From: Pantoea cypripedii
GTDB taxonomy: Bacteria; Pseudomonadota; Gammaproteobacteria; Enterobacterales; Enterobacteriaceae
Assembly: GCF_011395035.1 (NCBI RefSeq)
Contig: NZ_CP024770.1
Location: 1,013,621-1,077,620 of the forward strand
Direction of reading: 5' to 3'
Length of the DNA: 64,000 nucleotides
Shown: positions 58,714 through 64,000 of the stretch, piece by piece
Layout: each line of letters starts with the position of its first letter
Position numbering within the stretch: the first letter of the stretch is position 1
Notes under the pieces: generated by a model
What the model was told of the DNA's origin: nothing
The model's input: the letters and a program-made list of their open reading frames with translations, nothing else
Database searches by the model: none
Translations under genes and position numbers: made by a program

Positions 58714-59637
58714 TTAATTACGCCCATCTAACGCAGTGATATCGCGCAGACCATCACCGACCAGATTGATGCTAAGTACCAGCAATGCCAGCACCACGCC
58801 GGGGATCAGAATCACCCAGGGTTGAAAGAACATATAGGCTTTGCCTTCCGCTACCATCAGTCCCCAGGAAGGCATCGGCGGCTGCACACCCAGACCCAGG
58901 AAGGAGAGCGTGGCTTCCAGCAGAATGGCGTGGGCAATCTCCAGCGTCACCACCACGGTAAGTGGCCCGAGCAGATTCGGCAGAATTTCGCGCAACATAA
59001 TAAACAGCGAGGAAGCGCCCAGCGTTCTGGCCGCCGCGATGAACTCGGCCTCACGTAGTTGGCGCGTGACCGAACGTGAGACGATAAGAAAGCGATCCCA
59101 CAGCAGCAGACCCAGCAGGATAATCACCACTTTCACCGATCCGCCAATCAGCGAGGCCAGCGCCAGCGCCACCAGAATCACCGGCATGGCCAGCCGTACT
59201 GTGAGAATGTAGCTGACCAGCGCATCCACCCGGCCACCGAAGTAACCGGCCAGAATGCCGAGGGTGATGCCGATAAAGCCAGATAACATCACCGACACCA
59301 GTCCGATGGTCAGCGACACCCGCGCGCCATATAACAGGCGGCTGAAGTAATCACGTCCGAGTTTGTCGGTACCCAGCAAATGTTCCCAGTTGCCTTTTTC
59401 AAACCACACCGGCGGTATCAGGCGATTGCTGACGTCCTGGGCATAGGGATCATGGGGGCTTATCAGCGGTGCCAGAATCGCCAGCACCACGATGATGCCG
59501 AGGATAACGACGCCCAGCGTCATGCTGTGATGTCCAAGAATCCGACGAAACACACGCTGCCAGGGAGACGGCTCAGGCAGCAACCCGGATTCCGGGCTAA
59601 CGCTGTTTTTCATTGTTCCTGCCATTGATGTTTTCAT
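58714..59637 (-). CDS. dipeptide-type ABC permease (DppC-like)
   Basis: A 307-residue permease with the DppC-type N-terminal span (LGVVILGIIVVLAILAPLISPHDPYAQD) and signature 'LLGTDKLGRDYFSRLLYGARVSLTIGL'. The EAA-loop region reads 'EAEFIAAARTLGASSLFIMLREILPN'. Six spans expected. The ATG at 59637 is preceded by GGGG; ATGs at 59625 and 59613 are also in frame. It follows the DppB-like gene by nine bases and precedes the ATPase genes. Confidence 0.9.
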   Translation of the reverse strand: MKTSMAGTMKNSVSPESGLLPEPSPWQRVFRRILGHHSMTLGVVILGIIVVLAILAPLISPHDPYAQDVSNRLIPPVWFEKGNWEHLLGTDKLGRDYFSRLLYGARVSLTIGLVSVMLSGFIGITLGILAGYFGGRVDALVSYILTVRLAMPVILVALALASLIGGSVKVVIILLGLLLWDRFLIVSRSVTRQLREAEFIAAARTLGASSLFIMLREILPNLLGPLTVVVTLEIAHAILLEATLSFLGLGVQPPMPSWGLMVAEGKAYMFFQPWVILIPGVVLALLVLSINLVGDGLRDITALDGRN

Positions 59638-59646
59638 GGAAGCCCC

Positions 59647-60564
59647 TTATTTGCTGCGCAGACGCGGATCCAGCGCCGCATTAAGCACATCCGCCAGAAA
59701 TGTCAGCCCGATATAGAAGATGGCGATGATCAGCACGATGGCCTGCACCACCGGGAAGTCATTACGCGAGATGGAGTCCCAGGCCAGCTGACCCAGCCCC
59801 TGCAAAGAGAAAACGGATTCGATCACCACCGAACCACCCAGCATAAAACCCAGTTCAACTGTCGCCAGCGCCACCACCGGGATGATGGCGTTGCGCAGGC
59901 CATGTTTCACCACCACTTTGAAAGCGCTTAATCCTTTCGCATGGGCAGTACGAATGTAATCCGCGCCCAGCACATCCAGCATGCCGGAGCGTGTCAGACG
60001 CATCAGCGATGGCATGGCGTAATAGCCCAGTGCCACTGCGGGCAGGACAAAATGTTGCCAGCTGCCGTTACCGGCAACGGGAAGCCACTTCAGCCCCACC
60101 GCGAATATCAGGATCAGCACCAGCGCGAACCAGAAGTTAGGGATTGCCTGGCCCAGTACCGAGATAAACATGGCGCAGCGATCCACCCAGCTATCACGGA
60201 ACACCGCCGCCAGTACCCCGAGCGGAATCGCCACCACCAACGCCAGCAACAGCGCGACGCCACCCAGCTGGAGCGTGACCGGCATGCGCTGCCCGACCAG
60301 TTCCATCACGGTATTTTCAAAGTAGAACGAGCGACCAAAATCCAGATGCAGCGCCGACCAGAACCAGTGCGAGAATTGCGTGAGCAGCGGCTGATCCAAC
60401 CCGTTCTGTACGCGGATCTGCTCGACGGTTTCTGCGCTGGCATCCGGCCCGGCGATGGCAATCGCCAGATCACCCGAGAGATGCAGCAGGGAAAAACTGA
60501 CCACCGCCACGGTGAACAGCACAGCCAGCGCCACCAGTAATCGATGAAAGATAAAGCGCAACAT
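59647..60564 (-). CDS. dipeptide-type ABC permease (DppB-like)
   Basis: A 305-residue permease: first span 'LRFIFHRLLVALAVLFTVAVVSF', then the periplasmic loop 'AGPDASAETVEQIRVQNGLDQPLLTQF' and the EAA region 'GADYIRTAHAKGLSAFKVVVKHGLRNAIIP'. ATG 60564 has AAGGAG nine bases upstream; the longer frame starts inside the intercistronic stem-loop and is unlikely. It pairs with the DppC-like protein. Confidence 0.9.
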   Translation of the reverse strand: MLRFIFHRLLVALAVLFTVAVVSFSLLHLSGDLAIAIAGPDASAETVEQIRVQNGLDQPLLTQFSHWFWSALHLDFGRSFYFENTVMELVGQRMPVTLQLGGVALLLALVVAIPLGVLAAVFRDSWVDRCAMFISVLGQAIPNFWFALVLILIFAVGLKWLPVAGNGSWQHFVLPAVALGYYAMPSLMRLTRSGMLDVLGADYIRTAHAKGLSAFKVVVKHGLRNAIIPVVALATVELGFMLGGSVVIESVFSLQGLGQLAWDSISRNDFPVVQAIVLIIAIFYIGLTFLADVLNAALDPRLRSK

Positions 60565-60590
60565 GGGTTCGCTCCTTATTGGCGTGGTAT

Positions 60591-60616
60591 CCGGGAGCCA
60601 CAACCGCGGCTCCCGG
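60591..60616 (-). other. stem-loop after the binding-protein gene
   Basis: A perfect 9-bp stem CCGGGAGCC / GGCTCCCGG with an eight-base loop lies eight bases past the binding-protein stop codon and before the permease genes. There is no U-tract, so it most likely protects the upstream mRNA and raises receptor over permease levels. Confidence 0.6.
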
Positions 60617-60623
60617 CGATTAA

Positions 60624-62156
60624 CTATTTCCAGCTGGCCTGCGCAAAGCGTGGCAGTTCATCCGGCCAGTCCTGGAAATTCAGCTCCGAGTTAAAGGCAT
60701 AATTCGTCGAGTAAGAGAACAGCGGCGCCATATAAGCCTGGGAAGAGATCCGCCCCAGCGCGGCGGCGTACTGCTCGCTGCGCTGCTGCGCATCCACGGT
60801 GGTATCGGCTTTTTTCAGCATCGCGGTCAGCTCGCTGTCCTTCCATATATCGTTGCCTTTGCCGCCAAAATAGGGCGTGGTAAACGCCGAGACATCGTTG
60901 ATAGAAAACGATCCCCAGGTGTTGAACGCCATCGGTGCCTGGCCTGAAGTGAGGGCGGTCGCCATGACCGGATACTGGACGAAGTGCAGGCGGGCGCGGA
61001 TACCGACTTTACGCAGGTCACCAATGATGGCTTCGGCATAGTCACGCTCGCGATAGGCCCACAAATCGGTATCGAAACCATTCGGGTAGCCCGCTTCCGC
61101 CAGTAACTGTTTGGCTTTGGCCGGGTCATAGTTGTAGTGCGTGACCTGGCTGTCATTACAGGCCACCTGGGCACGGAAGCAGGCGGTGTAGACCGGCTTA
61201 CTGCCGCCGCGCACCAGGTTATCAACAATGCCCTGGCGATTGATGGCGTAGTTGATGGCCTGGCGCACGCGCAGATCCTTCATCGGCACCCCTTCCGGTC
61301 CGCTGGCATTGGTATTCAGGGCGAGGAAGCCAACACGCATCGTTTCACCACTTTTCACCGCAATATTTGGCATGGTGGAAAGCGGTTCGACCTGGTCGGC
61401 TGCCACGCGCCAGATCCAGTCCACCTGGCCGGTCATCAACTGGGCAACACGCGCTTCCGGATCGCGGATAACGACAAAATTGATCTTGCCAATCTTCGGC
61501 TGGCCAACCGGGCTTTCTTTGAAGTAGTCGGGGTTTTTGACCATATCAACGCCCTGACCGGGGATCACTTTGACAATGCGGTAAGGTCCGGTGCCGATAG
61601 GTGCTTTACTGAAACCTTCGAGCTTCACCTGCTGAAAATATTTTGCCGGGTAGATTGGTGTTGGCCCGGAGAGATATTCCAGTGCCGCCGGGAAGGGTTG
61701 TTTCAAATGCAGGCGTACTGTGTAGTCATCCACTTTCTCGACATGATCGATCCAGTCCACACTCTGCGGCACCACGGATGCGGTACCCGGTCCGGCAATA
61801 TTCTGGAAGGTGTAAACCACATCATCGGCGGTAAAGGGATCGCCATTGTGGAATTTCACGTCCTTGCGCAGATGCAGCAACAGCGAGGTGGGGGATTCCC
61901 ATTTCCAGTCTGATGCCAGTTCTGGCTTATATTCCCCGCTTTGCGGATCGCGATAGATCAGGGTGTCCCACACCATATGCGCCAGAATCACCCCTTCACG
62001 CAGGTTGTTGTGGTAAGGACTGATGTTTTCCACCTCATTATCAGAGGCATACACCAGCGTATCATTCTGTTTTCCTGCATAGCTGTGCGAAGCGCAGCCT
62101 AATAGCAATGCGGTTAAAGCATACTTATTGATCAGTCGTGCCAGGGAACGAGCCAT
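60624..62156 (-). CDS. dipeptide-type substrate-binding protein, second system
   Basis: A 510-residue SBP family 5 receptor. The signal region 'LINKYALTALLLGCASHSYAG' could be cut by signal peptidase I after SYA or lipidated at the cysteine in LLGC; the former is favoured by the distance to the mature start. 'RKDVKFHNGDPFTADDVVYTFQNI' is the family signature. ATG 62156 has GGAG seven bases upstream. It is the first gene of a minus-strand operon with two permeases, two ATPases and an M20 peptidase, so a peptide or N-acyl amino acid is the probable ligand. Confidence 0.89.
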   Translation of the reverse strand: MARSLARLINKYALTALLLGCASHSYAGKQNDTLVYASDNEVENISPYHNNLREGVILAHMVWDTLIYRDPQSGEYKPELASDWKWESPTSLLLHLRKDVKFHNGDPFTADDVVYTFQNIAGPGTASVVPQSVDWIDHVEKVDDYTVRLHLKQPFPAALEYLSGPTPIYPAKYFQQVKLEGFSKAPIGTGPYRIVKVIPGQGVDMVKNPDYFKESPVGQPKIGKINFVVIRDPEARVAQLMTGQVDWIWRVAADQVEPLSTMPNIAVKSGETMRVGFLALNTNASGPEGVPMKDLRVRQAINYAINRQGIVDNLVRGGSKPVYTACFRAQVACNDSQVTHYNYDPAKAKQLLAEAGYPNGFDTDLWAYRERDYAEAIIGDLRKVGIRARLHFVQYPVMATALTSGQAPMAFNTWGSFSINDVSAFTTPYFGGKGNDIWKDSELTAMLKKADTTVDAQQRSEQYAAALGRISSQAYMAPLFSYSTNYAFNSELNFQDWPDELPRFAQASWK

Positions 62157-62490
62157 ACCAGTCTCCACCGTTAAATGAAAAGGTAATCAACAAAAACAGA
62201 TGGGACTGATGTAGCAAGAGCAGCGCCAAAGCGCGGAAAGTGTCATTACTGATTTTCGATATCCGCTTTCTCAAAATGAGAAACACGGATGCTGACTGAC
62301 GCTCATGGCAGAAAATGATGTGATGCCGGCCGGAAACCGCCTGCCGATGGCACAGTTAACCGCAGTCGTATCAGTGAAGAGGCATTATCGGGGTGCAGGA
62401 AAAGCGCGTTTTGCACCCTTTGTGTGAAGGTTATTTGTGCAATGCGCATTCTTGTTTTGGGAAGCCGGGTTATGTCGTAACCAATCAAAC
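62157..62490. promoter_or_regulatory. promoter region of the second peptide operon
   Basis: About 330 bases without a gene, between the binding-protein start and the terminator of the next unit. A perfect inverted repeat TTTCTC-N5-GAGAAA (62267-62283) lies about 110 bases upstream of the start codon and could bind the operon's LysR protein. No other structure stands out. Confidence 0.45.
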
Positions 62491-62517
62491 AAAAATGGCC
62501 CGGATACCATCCGGGCC
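62491..62517 (-). terminator. terminator after AhpD-like gene
   Basis: On the minus strand a 9-bp stem GGCCCGGAT / ATCCGGGCC with a three-base loop is followed by ATTTTTG. A clean rho-independent terminator for the SDR/AhpD-like transcription unit. Confidence 0.85.
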
Positions 62518-62527
62518 AGTCAGGCAG

Positions 62528-63070
62528 TTAAAGTTGTTTCACGCTGGGGAAATCAATTTCGGTATCGTTAACCCGGTTAAGCATATTGGTAAAAAGTATG
62601 GCGGTAACCACACCGATGGTCTCAACCACCTGTTGATCGTTAAAACCGGCAGATTTGAAGGCATCAACATAACTGGCGGGCAATGTGCCTCGTGTTGAAA
62701 CCAGTAACTGGACAAACTTCACCAGCGCATCAATTCTGGCATCATCCGCAAGAAATCCCTGTCGCAACTCCAGTGTCTGAGCTTCGCTATATCCCGCCTT
62801 GCGCGCCTGTGGGGTATGCGCAGCGAGACAGTAATCACAGCCACTCTCTTCACTGACCACCAGATTAATGGCTTCCCGTTCCCGGGCATGCAAGCTGCTT
62901 TTTGCCAGCGTGGCATTAAGTTGCAGCGTCTGCGCCAGCAGGTCCGGGGCGTTGGTGCCAATAGTCAGATACGCATTAGGGACTTTGCCCATCGCCTGTT
63001 TGATGCCATTCCACAGCTCGGCAGTTTTACCACTGGCTTCCGCCGGTGTGATTGTATGCAAACGACTCAT
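62528..63070 (-). CDS. AhpD-like carboxymuconolactone decarboxylase family protein
   Basis: A 180-residue protein of the CMD/AhpD-like superfamily. The redox motif 'ESGCDYCLAAHTPQARKAG' has the C-x-x-C and downstream His of alkylhydroperoxidase AhpD-type proteins, and 'LHAREREAINLVVSEESG' precedes it. These small all-helical oligomeric proteins act as peroxidases or disulfide reductants. ATG 63070 has GGAG nine bases upstream. It lies 31 bases after the SDR gene and ends at a strong terminator, so the two form a small operon. Physiological partner unknown. Confidence 0.85.
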   Translation of the reverse strand: MSRLHTITPAEASGKTAELWNGIKQAMGKVPNAYLTIGTNAPDLLAQTLQLNATLAKSSLHAREREAINLVVSEESGCDYCLAAHTPQARKAGYSEAQTLELRQGFLADDARIDALVKFVQLLVSTRGTLPASYVDAFKSAGFNDQQVVETIGVVTAILFTNMLNRVNDTEIDFPSVKQL

Positions 63071-63100
63071 GATTGGTTCTCCGTATCGATTTCTGTTCAA

Positions 63101-63907
63101 TCAATGGGGAAGATGCGTGAGATAACGTGCTGCTGGTTGATTATGAGAGAAATCCTGAATCACTGCCTGACGTGCCTGTTCCCACTGCTGCAACAGCGTT
63201 TCATCGTGAAGTGAAGGGATAGTTATCAACTCACCCCGTTGAAAACCCGCCAGAGCAGCATCCACCATATCCTGCGCATTCATGACAATTTCAGGATCAA
63301 GCTGGCTTAACGGCAACCCACCGTTTTCCCAGAAAGGGGTGGCGGTGGCACTCGGCAACACGGCCTGCACCTGAATCCCCTTCCCGGCGAGTTCATGATG
63401 CAGTGACTGACTGAAAGCCAGCACATACGCTTTGCTGGCACCGTAAACCCCGTTAAGGATTTCCGGCGCAATGCTGACGATGGAAGCAATATTAATAATC
63501 GCGCCACGCCCACGCGCAACGAACCCTGGCACAACCGCATAGGTCAGCCGGGTTAACGCCGTGACGTTGAGGTTGATCATGGTATTCATTTGCTCAACGT
63601 CACTGTCCAGCAGAGCCGTATGCGTTCCCATGCCTGCGTTATTGACCAATAGCGTGATGCTGGCATCGCCACGTAATTTTTCCTCCAGCGACGCCAGTTG
63701 ATGCGCATCATTCAAATCAACCGCAACGGCTTCCACCGTACGCTCCGTGTCCGCAGTGATATGACTGGCTAACTGATTTAGCCGGTTATGATTGCGCGCA
63801 ACCATGATTAAGTCATACCCCATTCTCGCCAGTCTGGCGGCGTAGAGAGCGCCCATTCCGGTCGACGCACCGGTGACAACCGCAGTACCTTTCGTTGAAT
63901 TACTCAT
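63101..63907 (-). CDS. SDR-family oxidoreductase
   Basis: A 268-residue classical SDR: 'VVTGASTGMGALYAARLARMG' (NADP motif), 'LVNNAGMGTH', serine in 'IINIASIVS' and 'YGASKAYVLAFSQSLHHEL' with the catalytic Tyr-Lys. It resembles broad-specificity ketone or aldehyde reductases (YqjQ/DltE-like). ATG 63907 has AAGGTGA upstream. It heads a two-gene operon with the AhpD-like protein. The remaining bases to the window end are its promoter; such pairs are often regulated by a divergent LysR or TetR gene beyond the window. Confidence 0.85.
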   Translation of the reverse strand: MSNSTKGTAVVTGASTGMGALYAARLARMGYDLIMVARNHNRLNQLASHITADTERTVEAVAVDLNDAHQLASLEEKLRGDASITLLVNNAGMGTHTALLDSDVEQMNTMINLNVTALTRLTYAVVPGFVARGRGAIINIASIVSIAPEILNGVYGASKAYVLAFSQSLHHELAGKGIQVQAVLPSATATPFWENGGLPLSQLDPEIVMNAQDMVDAALAGFQRGELITIPSLHDETLLQQWEQARQAVIQDFSHNQPAARYLTHLPH

Positions 63908-64000
63908 CTTATTCACCTTTGTATGGCATGTTGGTTGAATAAAGATTACGGTAACCTCGCTCGCAAGAAATGACGTTGAAGGTCGCGATTTCAGACATCA

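Noticed and set aside
61137..61913. 258-codon open frame on the plus strand
   Set aside because: It lies wholly opposite a well-supported substrate-binding protein gene, has no ribosome binding site and gives no recognisable protein.
1..64000. CRISPR arrays, tRNA or rRNA genes, riboswitches
   Set aside because: Reading both strands showed no regularly spaced repeats, no cloverleaf-like or rRNA sequences and no recognisable riboswitch aptamer.

Overview
The window is a stretch of accessory chromosome or megaplasmid from a Gram-negative gamma-proteobacterium, most likely Enterobacterales and probably Erwiniaceae (Pantoea-like). The pointers are a DUF1471 (BhsA/YdgH-type) secreted peptide, an OmpC/OmpF-type porin, GsiA/Dpp-type transporters and gene content typical of plant-associated enterics (ACC deaminase, xyloside use). 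The genus is inferred, not proven. There are no rRNA, tRNA, CRISPR, transposase or housekeeping genes. Nearly every gene belongs to a self-contained uptake-plus-catabolism cassette with its own regulator.

Layout. 0.1-1.6 kb: a small secreted stress-type protein, then a membrane protein translationally coupled to an ECF sigma factor. 1.7-2.6 kb: an orphan SsuA-like sulfonate-binding protein. 2.6-12.2 kb: a minus-strand D-amino-acid island with a LysR regulator, N-carbamoyl-D-amino-acid hydrolase, D-amino-acid transaminase, a complete Dpp/Gsi-type ABC transporter and a D-aminoacylase. 12.4-14.1 kb: an AbiEi/AbiEii type IV toxin-antitoxin pair with two operator-like repeats. 14.4-20.3 kb: porin, AbgB-like M20 amidohydrolase and MFS carrier, divergent from a GAF/PucR-type regulator. 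20.4-27.1 kb: a glutamine-synthetase-like ligase, APC permease and class III aminotransferase, divergent from an RpiR regulator, an N-formylglutamate-amidohydrolase-like protein and a cysteine hydrolase. 27.2-28.3 kb: an Abi-family HEPN protein.

28.4-39.2 kb is a sulfonate degradation cluster. It has two dehydrogenases, an MHS-type carrier and HpsN (sulfopropanediol 3-dehydrogenase) on the minus strand. On the plus strand it has SuyA/SuyB (sulfolactate sulfo-lyase), a frameshifted DctA-type carrier, a ComC-like sulfolactate dehydrogenase and a YeiH/SuyZ-type sulfite/sulfate exporter. A GntR/UTRA regulator lies within it. Predicted flow: dihydroxypropanesulfonate to (R)-sulfolactate to pyruvate plus sulfite, with export of the sulfur. 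A shared motif in front of hpsN, suyA and gntR suggests joint control.

39.7-43.2 kb: LacI regulator, sugar-phosphate isomerase-like protein and NupG-type carrier with two perfect operators. 43.4-47.5 kb: AraC regulator, XynT-type symporter and GH43 beta-xylosidase. 47.5-49.4 kb: divergent LysR and SDR genes. 49.4-51.4 kb: DauR-like regulator, a serine/threonine/hydroxyaspartate dehydratase and a very short XRE protein. 51.6-54.4 kb: Lrp regulator, EamA exporter and acdS (ACC deaminase). 54.4-62.2 kb: a second dipeptide-type ABC operon with an M20 peptidase and LysR. 62.5-63.9 kb: an AhpD/carboxymuconolactone-decarboxylase-like protein and an SDR.

The modules together describe a plant- or soil-associated scavenger of unusual nitrogen, carbon and sulfur sources: D-amino acids and their N-blocked forms, gamma-glutamyl-type amides, peptides, xylosides, ACC and C3-sulfonates.
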